Counted from the stretch's first letter, positions 14,301 through 25,701 are shown. The stretch: DNA of 64,000 nucleotides from Certhia americana (GCA_018697195.1 JAGMWU010000066.1:137366-201365); one strand, 5' to 3'. Numbers and translations: made by a program. Notes: generated from the letters alone by a model not told the origin.

Positions 14301-14559
14301 ATAACCCCAGGAGCTGTACAAGGAACTCCTGCTTCCTGCAGCTGCTGCTCCCTTTTAGAGATTGCTCTCAGCTGGAGACACCAGCTCTGACTTTGTCCCT
14401 GTAGAGCTGTCGTTGTCACTGCTGGGTACTAACCCCAACTGTCCCCTGGGGTCTGCATCATGTCACAGCTGCCAGTCCCAGGCAGGCAAGAGTGCCAGAA
14501 CCCAATGACCCATGGGTGACCTATAGCAGCCCTCACTTCAGTCAAGATTGAAATAACAA
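5345..14559. other. No gene recognised
   Basis: About 9 kb with many short ORFs (up to about 158 residues, e.g. 9671-10147 and 10494-10909 on the plus strand) that show no family motifs, no codon pattern I can defend and no consistent splice frame. Probably intergenic DNA downstream of IL4R. Confidence 0.5.
6681..6757. repeat. Poly-C and AC-rich simple sequence
   Basis: A run of C (6701-6711) is followed by CAAACAACAAC and repeated AAAAC units. Confidence 0.9.
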
Positions 14560-15003
14560 GCAACAATTCAACTTGCCACTTTATTTCTAAAGACTATCTC
14601 TGTCTTGGCTAATATGGCTAGGCTGCCTTCATATAACAGTTGTCTTCTTGGGCAAGGGTTTGTCCAAGTTTCATTTTTTTCTCATTCTTCCTGCTGTTTT
14701 CCATTAGCAGTTCTACTGGTCTTTTTTTAACTGCAAGTGCCAGTCTGGAGTCCTCACTGTGAATGGTGTAAGAATCAGGACAGGAGTTACTCACAAGATG
14801 ACAAGGTAACACCTTGTCTGAGCCATGGAGTTCCAGGGCCTCTGCAGTTTTTCTGTCTAAGTTTAGTCCAATACTGTCCAGTGATGCTGGTAAGCTGATT
14901 GCTGAGCCACACCCCCCCATCCCCATCTGCATGCTTCAGCTCCTCTTCACTTCCCCTTGCGTCCCCAAGTTCCCTCAAGTGATTGTGTGAGTGGCAGTGG
15001 GAG
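14560..15003 (-). other. IL4R: IL4R 3' untranslated region
   Basis: The sequence after the receptor stop has no continuing ORF. An AATAAA on the minus strand (TTTATT at 14580-14585) is the first good polyadenylation signal, about 420 nt after the stop; the cleavage site about 20 nt further is inferred. Confidence 0.6.
14580..14585 (-). terminator. IL4R polyadenylation signal AATAAA
   Basis: A canonical hexamer on the minus strand in the right place for the end of IL4R. No downstream GU-rich element was examined in detail. Confidence 0.55.
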
Positions 15004-16744
15004 TCAGTATTTTAGTCTGTTATCACCACCCTCTTGTGTTACTTCACCAGCTGGGTTAAAGCTTTTCCATTTAGTTCCCTTTGTAGCTCTTTCTCTGCTG
15101 TTTAAATCTTGACATTTCATCTCTAACAAATGCAACAGCTGTTCATCTCTGCTGGTATTTTCATCCTTGCTATCACAAGACAGCTCATTAGCACTGTTGA
15201 TCCAAGGGCCGCCATCCATAGTCTGTGTGTCATTCTCACTAGATGCTAAACCTGGGACAATGGTGAAGTCAGAACTCTGAACAGTCAAACACACACCGTT
15301 CTTTATCTTTGGCTCAGGTTCATAGACTGCAGTATCCAGAGGTGCTTCACTCAGGTTGTTGCACAGACTAATGAAGGATTCATATACTGATGTAGAGATA
15401 ACCTCATTGTCACTGTCCCAGTATAGACCATGACATTTACCTGCACTACCAAAAGGTTGATAACCAGGTGGCTGAGGTGCAATGGGGCAAGAAATTATAT
15501 TGGCTTTCCTATGAACATTTTGATATATTACTTGCTTATGGATTTCTTCCTCTGAAAGAAAAGCTGCAGCACCTTCATTTGCATGTGTGGAGAAAGACAG
15601 AAAATCAGTATGTTCTGAACAGGAGTTTGGAAAATCAAGCTCAGTGCTGGGAGCTCTGTAGTTGCTATAACAGGTGGGATTGCTAGCAGGCTGAGAGCTT
15701 TGCCCTCTGCAGCTGCATTCTGGTGTCTCTGACAGCTGTCTCAAAGGTGATGAGGAAGGCAGGCTTTCAAAGCACAGAGTCTGGCTACTGTTAGCCATCG
15801 ACTGAGACACGAGGGTGTTGAAGCTCTTGTATGCAGAGCTGCTTGGTTCCTTGCATGCAGACACAAGCACATTAAAACTCCTGTATGCAGAGCCACAAGG
15901 TTCCAGGGATGGAGACAAAAGGGTGTCACAGCTCTTGTAGGCAGAACTGCACAATCCCATGGACACAGACACAAGGGTATCAGAACTCTTGTCTGCAGGA
16001 CTGTTTATTCTGTCTGCTTTGGTTCCAAACAAGGATTTATTTGTAGACTTCTGGATCAGGACACAAGAGTCAAGCTCACTTTCAGAACTACACGGAGAAA
16101 GGCTTTGATGAACCCTTCGCTGAAGATCTCTTGCATCCAGAGAAGCAGAATTTATGCTGGAGCTCCGATAGCCAGATTCAAAGGATTCTTCTGATAGTTC
16201 TGACTCTTTGCTGGCTGTACTACAATTGTAGTCATCTTGAGAGGCTTTGGTGAAAAGGGGAGCTGTATGAGAAATGTCACATGGTTGTGGACTCTGGGTT
16301 GCACTTTCTTTTGGATTTCGTTGTGCTGGATCTTCTGACCCAATGCTCTCTAAGGTTTTCCTCTCAGCTGTGGGGACATCTGGGCCTTTATTGTCCTGCA
16401 CGTTATTTTCATCGGCCAGGAGTGCATCAAACATGTTAGCTAGTAACTCATTGTGTTCAGGGTGCTTTCTGAAAGCACCGATGCTGCTCTCACAAGGATC
16501 AAACATGGTGATCTCGTTGCCAGTTTCTTCTTGGCTCTCAGTTTCACTGTCTGTTAAACACACACAGATTTCTACACACTCTTCAACTGGTATTGTATCA
16601 GGGGTTAAAACTGCACTGCTGCCTTTTGGCAACCACTCTCCAGACTTGCTGTGGCAACTGCAAGATTTCTCAACATTTCTGATGTTATCATTTCCCTGGA
16701 AGTTTTGGCTTGACAAACTTTGAGCCAGACAGTTCTTGCAACTT
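15004..16744 (-). CDS. IL4R: IL4R last exon: signalling tail
   Basis: This exon codes residues 308-887. It starts with SCKNCLAQSL, aligned to human HWKNCLTKLL, followed by an acidic serine-rich block and a LLANMFDALLADENN stretch matching the human LFLDLLGEENG region. Tyrosine motifs visible: GYRS (Y500), AYKSC (Y577), AYRSF (Y595), AYKSF (Y613), VIYQNV (Y715, ITIM-like, near the human IVYSAL position), GYQPF (Y736, STAT6-docking type) and VYESF (Y762). AYRSF resembles the insulin/IL-4 receptor motif that recruits IRS proteins. The stop is the TGA at 15004-15006. Confidence 0.95.
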
Positions 16745-18228
16745 CTGTTTTTGGAAGTCAAAAGGAAAGGACAGTTAAATGTTTATGGTACAGGAAATAA
16801 TTGTATGCTATAAAGCAGAGGGATTTTTTTTTTTAATCTTACTTACATTTGTTGTTCCATATGACTCTGCTTTAAGTCATGGAATGGGAACTTAATTTCA
16901 TCAAAGTAGCACAAAACTGAAAGCTAATAAAGATACAAATGAGATTTAGGACACATATGAGCTGTATTTAGTACCCCTTACACTAGACAGACAATAGAAT
17001 TTATTACATATCCTACTTCTGATGATCAGGAAAAGGTATTTTTTGCAAAGCTTTTAAAATACCTTCACATTTTTTACAACCAAATGGCTCTTTGCTGGAT
17101 TTGGGATTTGATCCCACCATTCTTTCTTCACTCTGCAAGGGAAGAATGAAAATTACTTGTTTTGACTACACTTGGGCTTAATTGGTGTACACTTCTCTCT
17201 TCTGTTCTCCTTTCCTTCTTAGGCATCTGCATTGCAGCAAAAGAAAGTGTTCATTTTGGGCATCTCCTGCTTTTCATTAAACCAGGGCAAAGATGTTTGT
17301 ATGTTTCGTATGTGACTGCTCTGCACAATGACAGTCACCTGTTCTTCTAATCGCGTTTAAAATGATGTATGAAATAGACAGAATCTCACTTTCACATTAC
17401 CACTTAAAAATTTTTGAAAGAAATAAAGGTACTTAGCCATCATTACTTGAACTCCAGCAAAAATCAGGGTGTAAGACTGACACCCCCCCTACTATAATAA
17501 GCCTATTCCAGTATGATTAAGAAAGACTATTCAGAAAATGACAGAGTGCAACTGACTCAGGTTTATAAAATCTCTGCTCTGACAGCTAGATAAAGGTGCT
17601 GAGAAAACCCAAAACATTAGATTTCTGTGCTACCAGACGTTTGGCTAATCAATAGCAAAACTGATATCCCTATAAACTGTTCCTCTATAACCTCTGTAAC
17701 AAGCAGGATACCTACTTAGTGAAACAGAAGTAACAAATTACAGCTCCTGCCATGATCAGTATGCAGGATGTGGGTACAGTCATCTGCAGAATGTCTTCAG
17801 CCTTCACCTGGTAATCTGTTAAACAAGCAAATATTTACATGTGAATGTGCATCTAAATGCAAGCGCTGGCAATACCAAATTATTTACTGCTCTTCTGCAA
17901 TTTATAAAAATGCTCTTTTAGAGGATGCAAAATAAAGCCTCCAGCAGATAAACAGCAGACCCCCATAGCTGCCAGCAGTGATGGTGTGCAGTGTGTCAGA
18001 GACCCTCTGGCACAAGTTCTGTGGTCAGCTCCTGGGTGTGGCAGGAGCTGGGAGAGCCAATGTGTGCTGTGAGGCCACTGTCAGCCCTCAGAGACAAGGC
18101 CTATCACACAGTGCCTAAAATGGCATTATCACTGTCACTGTAGTGCTGCTATGTCTCTTGTTCTCTCTTGCTCTTCAGGGGTTTCTATAAACCCTCACGC
18201 CTCTATTAAAATACTGCTTAATTTGCAG

Positions 18229-18263
<35 letters not shown>

Positions 18264-21200
18264 CGTGTCCATTTATACCCATGTGCTCTCACATCAATGT
18301 TGCTGTTTAGTTCAAATATCTCTTCTACTTCCCTGTTGTCTACTTCATGAAATATTTATAGAGAATAAACATATTCCTTTCAGCCTTTTTTTCACAAGGC
18401 TAAGCAATCCAACCTCCCTTGGTCTTCTCTTCCTCAGCTTCCCAGGGAGTTGCCCATCTATGTTTAGTGTCTGGAAGCCTTTACAGATTTATTCACATTG
18501 CATTCAAAATGATGAAGATGGTGAGTCCCTAACTGTCCTTCAAGAGAGCAGCAGAGTATGTAAGATCCATCCTATATACCATCCTTTTACCAAGCTGCTA
18601 TTTCTGACACAATTACCATAATGAAATTCAACTTCTTCACTCCATTCACTCCAGTAGGCTGAGTAGTCCACATAGTTACACCTGAGGCTTGCAATGTAAT
18701 CATAGCCTCTCTTTAAGGAGCTTGCAGTAATCTCAAAGCTTTTTGCCTGGTAGTTAATTGCTTTTACAGAAACCTGAAAAGAAGTAAGAAAGTTCACTTT
18801 GATTTCTTTTGAGGGTGAAGGGTTAATGACAGCAACTAAACACCAATAGTGTTAGGTATTTCAGTGACCTTTCACAAATGAATAACTGTGTATGATATTG
18901 CAGTTCATGTCAACAGCAAATGGCATTTGTTACCTGCCACCATGCATGTTTTTCCACTACCAAAAGAAGCCCAGCCCAGAAATGATGGATTATTCAGAAC
19001 GGTCTTTTAAGTGCCTCACCTGTCCTACAGAGCCACCAGCCTTCTGCATCCTGATGTCTAATGAGCAAATGAAGTTCAGGGAACAGAAGCATTGTATTTT
19101 CAATCTCTGCCCTGTCTTCTGTTCTTCAGCAGACCATTTTGGGGTAGCAGTCAGAAGAGTTTCAATCCTCTGACATTCAGTTGAACCATCTTGGGGGCAA
19201 AGTGAACTGTGGCAAGCGTGTAATCACGAACACTGTGGGACTTGCTCTTGCTGGCCTTTACACTATTATTCATAGAGTGACTTTCTAGAGGGTTTTTTAA
19301 ACCTTAAGGCTCTGGAGATAGCATGAAGAGACTGGGTGTCTCTTACCTCTGTTGGGTGCTGCTTCCTCCAGTATTTCACTTCATAGATGACTGGCTGTCC
19401 AGAGAGCAAGGATGGAGGGGAGTAGCTCTCCTCCCAACTCAGATTGAAATTACCATTTTCTGCTTTCTCAATAGCAAGATTTTTGGGGGCTCTCGGCTTA
19501 ACTGTATGTTAAAAAACACAGAACAGAGTAATGGGAGAGCACTGATAGAGAAAAGCAGAGAGAGAAGCATCCACCAGAGACCAGAATATTATTGCTGTCA
19601 ATGAACTTAGCCCTTTTCACTACGCTCTATAGAATAGGGAGGCCAAACCTGAGCAACTTCAGGGTATTTAATAAGAAGCACTGATTCTTCAAGCCAGCTG
19701 AACAAACTACAAGCACAGTCTTTTGGTGCACTGGATGCAGCTTTCAGCCCGGAGAAATGAGAACAACCTGTGCCCTGACAGCAGCAGCTGTGAGGCTGGG
19801 TGGGCACAGAGCTCCAATGTCACAGCAAAGCTGTCCTGGCTTCTTGACTCTTGGAAATCAACGTGGACTTCTGCTTATTTGGCATATAAAATGCAGCCTC
19901 AATCAAGTATTCTGAAGAGAACCAGCTCCTCGGCCTGTCTCAGGTATGAAAATGGTTTCTCTGAGTGTTTAAGGTGACAGAGTTACCAACAAGCACACTG
20001 TTCTGACCAAACTGGGGGCCTTAGCAGACACACAAACTGTGTCTACACTCTGTCCTGTTTAGGAGCAGTCTTTCAACTTTTTATCACTGGCTGTTAAAAT
20101 CCAACAGCAATTATTGCAAAAAATCTGTTCATGTAGCATGATTCAACTAGCATGAAAAATCAGAGTATGACAGAGACAGGAATGGGAGGAATTTCAGCAG
20201 GGATAACCTAGCTTCTTTCTAGAAGCTGAAAGTAGCAGGATTCCTCTTCATCCTGTAAGCCACAAGTAAAATGCACTGAAGATACTCTAAGCCCCCAAAC
20301 TCCTTTTGGCTCACAGATGAGTAGGAACAACTAGAGAAAGAATCACTCTCTGCTTTCCCCATTACTTACATTAATTCCTTAAGAATCTCATCCAGAATCA
20401 GGTTTTTAAAACAAATGGATTTTGCATTTAAGCTACCACAATACTTTGCACCTCTGACAAGCAAAAACTGTTCTGGCGACTTGAAGAAGAAGTTAGCTAG
20501 GATTGCAAAGCCTGGAACCAGATGTGCCAGTGACAAAGTAAACAAGATCTTACCAACAAGGGCTGGTGTAACACTGTAATTCCACATATCAGTGCCATTG
20601 AATCGTAGGGCTAGAATGTATGTGAGGCCTGATACAAAATAATCTGGATATATTTTACAAGTGCACCTTAAACTGTCTTTTTCATTCACAGGAACACACA
20701 TGTTTCTGAAAAACAAGCACAAAATTATGTGATGTTTAAGAGAATGTGACACACTATTCCTTGAAAAGGTGAAATCAAGTTTCCCAACATGTATAACTAA
20801 TCAAAACTGAGACAAGTCAGCTCCCAGAAATATTTCCAAAACAAAACTGAGATCCCCAAACAACCCACCACCCCTAGCCACCCCCTGGATATCTGCATTG
20901 CACAAATGAAGAACTTGACAGAAAGGCCAAGGATTGATCTCAAATACCACCCTTTGTCACACTTCAGCTTCTAAAGGAACATACTGACAGCCTGTTAGGA
21001 TAGGAACAGATTTATTGCAGTGTAAGAGCAAGGTTATTTGAGTGTGGTGAAATCACTCAGTGAGGAACAGGAGAACCCAGATGCATCTTCTTTTGTAAGA
21101 GATGATGACTGGCCCTGCTCAGAACCGGGACAACAGCCTGTGCCTGAACATGGAGTTGGACTGTATGCAGAGACAATCAGCTGGGCTCCAGCAGAAAGTA

Positions 21201-23633
21201 TCTTTCACACAGGCTACAGACCAGTGAATCAAGTAAGATTTCTCATGAAGAAGGTAAAATTTAGCATGAAGTTAAGGTTTTGTAAACTTTTAAGAGCCCT
21301 ACCAGTCTTACCAGTAGGACTCAATCCCTCCTCTGTACTAAGAAAGCAGAAAGTTCTACAGAAGAGCAGACCACTAAATAGAGAGTGCTGTTAATTGCAG
21401 AAACCCATTTTACTTAAAAGGAAATAATCCATTTTACTTTAAGAGGAATAATCTGAAATACATTTTGTCCCAGACACCCACAGTAGAAGGAGGAAATTAA
21501 ATCCAATAGTGGCTATAGGATATATGAAGCCCTAACAATGGCTGTGTAACATCTTATTAAACACTTACAACACAGAAGAAGTCTCCTTGCTGTAGTAGAG
21601 CAGAAATTCCTTGGAGCAATTGGTTTGTGCAGGCACCTTCCAGTGACAAACCAGCTCTCTGTCATAGTCAGTGAAGCATGCAAATTCTTGTATGTGTCCT
21701 GCAGTCATAGCTAGGGGAAAGCAGCATACAATGAGAAGCAAGAGAATCAGAAGACTATATTGGACTAAGAAAAATTAACTTTTCCACCTAAACAGAGCCA
21801 CACTCCTACAAATTAAGTGAAAACATTGTTATTTTTTGTGTCTGGGTAAACGGAAAAAGGGGCACTCAGACTGTCTCCACCTTTCTGGAGACAATGTCTA
21901 CAGTCTTGGAGAGAAAGAGTCTGCAGTAGTAATAGTGAGACAGAAAGGCACATCTCAGCCAACACAGACTTCCAAGAACAGAAAATACGATTCCAACAGC
22001 TCTATTTAAAACACATCAGCACTAAATTATGAAACAGCATCATCCCTTGGATGAAACAGCTGAAACAGCTATAAAACACAAACTGTTCAAAACCCAAAAT
22101 GCAGATAATTAACAGAGTCAGACCAGGATCACTGCTTACAGTCACAACTTGTGTTTTACCTACAGTGGTTCTAAGCTTCCCAAATTCACATCTTCTGCCT
22201 CCCAGACCAGCTACCCAGTGCCTAGAAGATCTTCCTGCCCACATTCTTTCTTCTAGTGTACACCTTTACTTCATTTCACTCAGTACTTCCTCTTCTGTCT
22301 TCTACTTGGCATTGTTACAAAATCATTCAGGATGGAGGAGAGACTGAGTCACACTGAGCCAGGCACTGAGGAGGTGCACGAAAGCCACAGGCCCTGCACT
22401 TCAATGTTCAAGTTTATAACTATTGTCACTGGCAGTATTTAAGCAAAAAATAGAATGTACTGGTCAAAATATCTTTGTTAGAAATGGAAGCAGAAATAGA
22501 ATCTACAATCCTCAGTATCCCTTCCAGCCTCACTTGTGTATATTTCAGTGTGCTCCACAAGAGTGATACACAGAACTGAAGAGGAGAAGCTAAGTGACAG
22601 TAAGGTCGTGTTGTTATTTGGTCTAACAGTGTGTCAGTCCTGGTTCTGAAAAGACAAGCGGGCACTGAATGGCAAGATAAAGTAAAACTGTTACTCATCA
22701 AAGTTTAACACAGCAGGAAGAGCTTCATTTAACTGAAGTATTCTTGAAAGTAAGATGAGTAACACATTGAAAAATAATGTCATTCATCTTTAAATGCATT
22801 AAATTGATAGTACTTATGTTAATAGTACATTTTGAAGTGAGAAAAGGAAACTAGCAATAAAATTACAAATGGCAGCCAAATATAAACAACCATTACTATA
22901 CATATCTCATTAGTATTTATAATCAAACATCATAAAAGATGCATTGAAAACAACCTATGTTTATATTCAGCTTCTGCCAGCTGAGCTTCATGAAATAACC
23001 CTGAAGGAGCCAGGAGCACTCGGGCTGGACACAGCTGCAGGCTGACAGGGCAGGGTGAGGGACACACCAGGGACACTGTCCCTTGTCTGCCCTGCAGGAC
23101 ACGTCCCAGCTGCTGTCCCACACAGGGCCTGCCCAATCTGTTCTGATCCAGGTGTTTTCCAGCCAGTCCCTCTGCAGACTTTGGAGAGCACACACTGACA
23201 GCAGCTCTGCAGGGCTGGTTCTGGGAGCCCACAGCAGCCAGGGGACTCTGCAGCTCCCTGCCAGGGCTAGGCTGAGACCTTGCTCACAGCGAGCACTGCA
23301 GAGCAGACAGTGGGGAAGGGGGAGATGGCTTTCCAAACCTGTTTCTCCTTTCTGCAAATTTGGAGTGTTTCTTGCACACATAGAAAAAGTCAATATAAAG
23401 AAAAAAAAATCTAAGATTCTTTTCTAGTATAAGTATATTTCTGACATTTGAAGTTACAAATTCTATAGCAGTTAATTAGTGGTAACAGCGTTATCTAGTG
23501 GTCATAGAAAAATGCTGTCAAGACAAACTTCAGTATAGTAATTTAAAATATGGATGAACATACCTTCATTTGTTGTATATGAAAAGAAAAGGATCCACAG
23601 GGTATATGGTGCAGCACTTGGGAGTCTTGCCAT
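15004..23633 (-). CDS. IL4R: Interleukin-4 receptor alpha chain, nine coding exons (spliced)
   Basis: IL4R is the cell-surface type I cytokine receptor chain that binds IL-4/IL-13 and signals through JAK1 and STAT6. The model joins, in transcript order, 23564-23633, 21569-21710, 20554-20705, 19347-19501, 18617-18773, 17716-17815, 17063-17132, 16847-16923 and 15004-16744. All junctions use GT/AG and the phases close: 2664 nt, 887 residues plus stop (human about 825). Visible in order are a signal peptide (about 1-23), two cytokine-receptor fibronectin domains, WSEWS (214-218), a transmembrane segment (about 237-257), KKEWWDQIPNPAKS Box1 (261-274) and a roughly 600-residue tyrosine-rich tail. 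KPRAP, the box1 stretch and KNCL match human IL4R closely. IL21R, the neighbouring paralogue, does not fit the tail. The neighbour NSMCE1 agrees with the human gene order. Confidence in identity is very high; exact edges are eye-derived. Confidence 0.95.
15778..15993 (-). repeat. Four in-frame 54-bp tandem units in the IL4R tail
   Basis: Residues 559-630 are four consecutive 18-residue units of the form Y-K/R-S-F/C-x-T/V-L-V/L-S, about ten variable residues, then S-A. The first unit has Asp in place of the Tyr; the other three keep it (Y577, Y595, Y613). At DNA level each unit repeats a recognisable core around ctcttgtatgcagag on the plus strand. The pattern indicates local duplication within the coding exon. 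Confidence 0.85.
16847..16923 (-). CDS. IL4R: IL4R exon between Box1 and the large tail exon
   Basis: This exon is 77 nt. The reading frame is kept only if the acceptor is the tag at 16924-16926, giving LSVLCYFDEIKF and on to HMEQQ in the receptor frame. A second AG (ctttcag) lies 7 nt further in and would shift the frame to an early stop (see findings). The donor is gtaagt. The short encoded stretch is less conserved than Box1. Confidence 0.88.
17063..17132 (-). CDS. IL4R: IL4R exon: Box1 JAK1-binding motif
   Basis: This exon is 70 nt and encodes KKEWWDQIPNPAKSHLV, almost identical to human KKEWWDQIPNPARSRLV. Pro-x-Pro Box1 binds the JAK FERM domain in this family. The acceptor is cccttgcag and the donor gtattt. 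It ends in phase 0. Confidence 0.96.
17716..17815 (-). CDS. IL4R: IL4R exon: juxtamembrane and transmembrane segment
   Basis: This exon is 100 nt. After a short juxtamembrane stretch it encodes about 21 hydrophobic residues (roughly residues 237-257), then TK at the cytoplasmic edge, matching the human ITK boundary. Phase 2 out joins the Box1 exon to rebuild a Lys codon. Confidence 0.92.
18232..18259. repeat. (AT)n dinucleotide repeat in an IL4R intron
   Basis: About 14 AT units between the WSEWS and transmembrane exons. Likely length-polymorphic. Confidence 0.95.
18617..18773 (-). CDS. IL4R: IL4R exon: second fibronectin domain with WSEWS box
   Basis: This exon is 157 nt, phase 0 in and phase 1 out. 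It encodes ITASSLKRGYDYIASLRC, aligned to human IAASTLKSGISYRARVRA, and then AYWSEWSEE. WSEWS at residues 214-218 is the class I cytokine-receptor signature. The acceptor is cttttcag and the donor gtaatt. Confidence 0.95.
19347..19501 (-). CDS. IL4R: IL4R exon: hinge and start of second fibronectin domain
   Basis: This exon is 155 nt. It begins VKPRAPKNLAIEK, nearly identical to the human VKPRAPGNL hinge, then LSWEESYSPP and a YEVKYW strand. The donor is gtaaga, ending in phase 0. This exon and the WSEWS exon give the strongest evidence for IL4R rather than IL21R in the extracellular part. Confidence 0.94.
20554..20705 (-). CDS. IL4R: IL4R exon: first fibronectin domain, C-terminal half
   Basis: This exon is 152 nt, phase 2 in and phase 1 out. 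It contains NMCVPVNE and a CTCK pair, which match the human TCIPENN and CVCH cysteines, followed by NGTDMWNYSVTPA. NGT and NYS are possible N-glycosylation sites. The acceptor is gtttttcag and the donor gtaaga. Confidence 0.92.
21569..21710 (-). CDS. IL4R: IL4R exon: first fibronectin domain, N-terminal half
   Basis: This exon is 142 nt, phase 1 in and phase 2 out. It encodes an ACFTDYDRELVCHWKV segment then QTNCSKEFLLYY, aligning with the human CVSDYMSISTCEWKM and PTNCSTELRLLY segments. The Cys pairs and the C-x-W pattern are the hallmark of cytokine-receptor domain 1. The acceptor is cccctag and the donor gtaagt. Confidence 0.92.
22380..23520. other. IL4R intron interior, includes a G+C-richer block
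   Basis: No exon is seen in the 1.85-kb intron between the signal-peptide and domain-1 exons. About 22,980-23,330 is richer in G+C and CTG/CAG words than its surroundings and carries short spurious ORFs on both strands. I do not recognise it; it may be an old insertion. Confidence 0.4.
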
Positions 23634-23677
23634 TATTGACAATGGTCAGGTTCAGTAAGAAAAACTGTGCTGAAATT
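23564..23677 (-). CDS. IL4R: IL4R exon with start codon and signal peptide (CDS 23564-23633)
   Basis: The acceptor (ctcttggcag) precedes 44 nt of leader, then ATG at 23631-23633. It encodes MARLPSAAPYTLWILFFSY followed by a few residues, a typical short signal peptide with a hydrophobic core, and ends in phase 1 at gtatgt. This is the only ATG in the exon that reaches the receptor frame. Confidence 0.85.
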
Positions 23678-25701
23678 CTGCCAAGAGAAAACATAATAAG
23701 CTTACATCCCTGTCTCAAGGTAAAGGTGTAGTTTTTCCTTCCTCTGCTAGATGTTAGAATTCAGACGCCCTGCTGTACCTGTTTCCCACCTCTGGCCCCT
23801 AAAATTAGCTCATGGAATGAGACATATAGAAGAATAAGGAGAATACAAATGAGCTAGAAGACTTTTCTGCAAAGTTTTAATTACAGAGGGTATGGGACTG
23901 ACATTGGCAGTGGACCTACACTCTTTAACTACTAGAAAAGTTGCTAGTATGTAAAGGGTAAAAAAGGGCAAACACTAGACCAAAATCAGCCTAATGGTCC
24001 CTAATTCCACTCAAAGCCCTATGATTCCACTCAGATAAGAATTTAAGAATGAAATGTCCAATTATTGACTAAAATGTTTAGCCCAAGTCCTATCACCAGT
24101 GCCTTGATAATGAGTATTACCCTCTTAAGAAGAATTTTAGCAAAGAACTCTGAGCATTGCTCCAAAAGGATGCACATTCATTAAAACATTAAATAATTAG
24201 AAGTTGTAAAACACATACCTAATCATGATATAAACAGGGCAACTTTGGAGACAGAAAATAAGGCAGCTTGTATGTCCCTAAGCATAGCAAAACTGCCTAG
24301 GTAAATTGAAAACAGATTAAATAATTAATTTCAGACTCAAAAATAGCAAGTGTTCCCACGATTTTTTTACCAATGTAGCTACTTAATGCCTAAGACAAGG
24401 CTACCAGCTTTCATATCACTACAAATGGATGTGATTAATTCAAAATTCTGGTAAATTTGTAGGTAAAGTCATGCTAACTAATATGCTTTTGGCTTTGCTT
24501 TCAGTATAAAGAGGGATACAATTTCTTCAGCAGCACATTGTTAAGACACAACCCTTTGGTCCCTTCCTCTCATGCTTTTGGAATTTTCTAACTTTCACAT
24601 CTGGAGAGTGTTCTCTCTGCCTGCAAGCTTCAGCTGTTCTGTTTATACCTGTAGGGCTCCCAGGTAGTATGCCAGTTTTTTATTTTAAAGCCTCAATGTG
24701 AGGAGAGGAATTTCCTACACCAAGTGAATGGTGTTGAATGTTCTGCAGAAGCTTGGTGAGATTCTGAAGTAGTAAAGACCACTGAAAAGTACTTGTGGAT
24801 GGCAGATCAATACTCTCTTCCGCAAGCCAACCATGCAGCAGAACCACATTTCACGTGTCTGACAGAGGTGAGTCTGTCTGTCTGAAAATATCCATCTTAG
24901 AAGTTAAGGGTAAGGACATTGATAGTGAAAATAGAAGATCAGAATGGAGACTCTTCTGTGACGTTTTCTGGGGCACTTACTGCTCATCTAGTAATAAAGG
25001 ACAAACCTGAAACACAAATTTCTCATAAGAGCTTGAGAAAACTATTACTCAAGAGCTGAGTTTTTCATATTCTGAGAATAGATGAAATGTGATTAAGCAC
25101 AGTAATACGTTTTTTTTTAAAACAACACAAGCATTTTTGCTGCTGTTCAGAAAATTAGAGCCAACTGCTCTGGCATAAAAAAAAATCCTTCATTTCCATT
25201 TTTCCTGGAATTCTCAAGACAGGAAGCATTTGCTTTCCACTGTTAGGTAATACTGTCACATGGCTGGAGTTCCAAGAAACTCTCAGAACTCTTAAAACTT
25301 TGGCAGAGAATACTGAACCACACAAGCACGTCCACATGAGCAGATGGCAGACCAAAACTATCTTCTCGAGGAAGAATAGATCTGCACATGTGGATGAAAA
25401 TGGAGTTAGCCAGAGCTATAATGAAACTGCAAAAGAACAAAATTTTAAAACATCCACAGCTCTTCTGCCTGTTATCTTGTAAGTTTTTCATTATACCAGA
25501 CAATGAAATACCAACCTTAAAAAAGTATGTAATACATATAGACGATGCTAAAATTGCAGCAAACCTAGTAACTCTGATATATTTGAGGAAAGTAAATTGT
25601 AAAGACCTAAGACACTTGCCCAAAACTAGGAAAGAAATCTGTTGGGGTTAGAAGCAGATCTACATGATTCCTGGCACAAGCTACATGCTACAATCACTTA
25701 C

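Noticed and set aside
16152..16723. ORFs overlapping the IL4R last exon in other frames
   Set aside because: Shadows of the receptor coding sequence.
15004..16761. Taking the tail ORF as an independent 585-residue gene
   Set aside because: Its first codon is not ATG, and an acceptor (cag at 16745-16747) joins it in phase to the upstream receptor exons.
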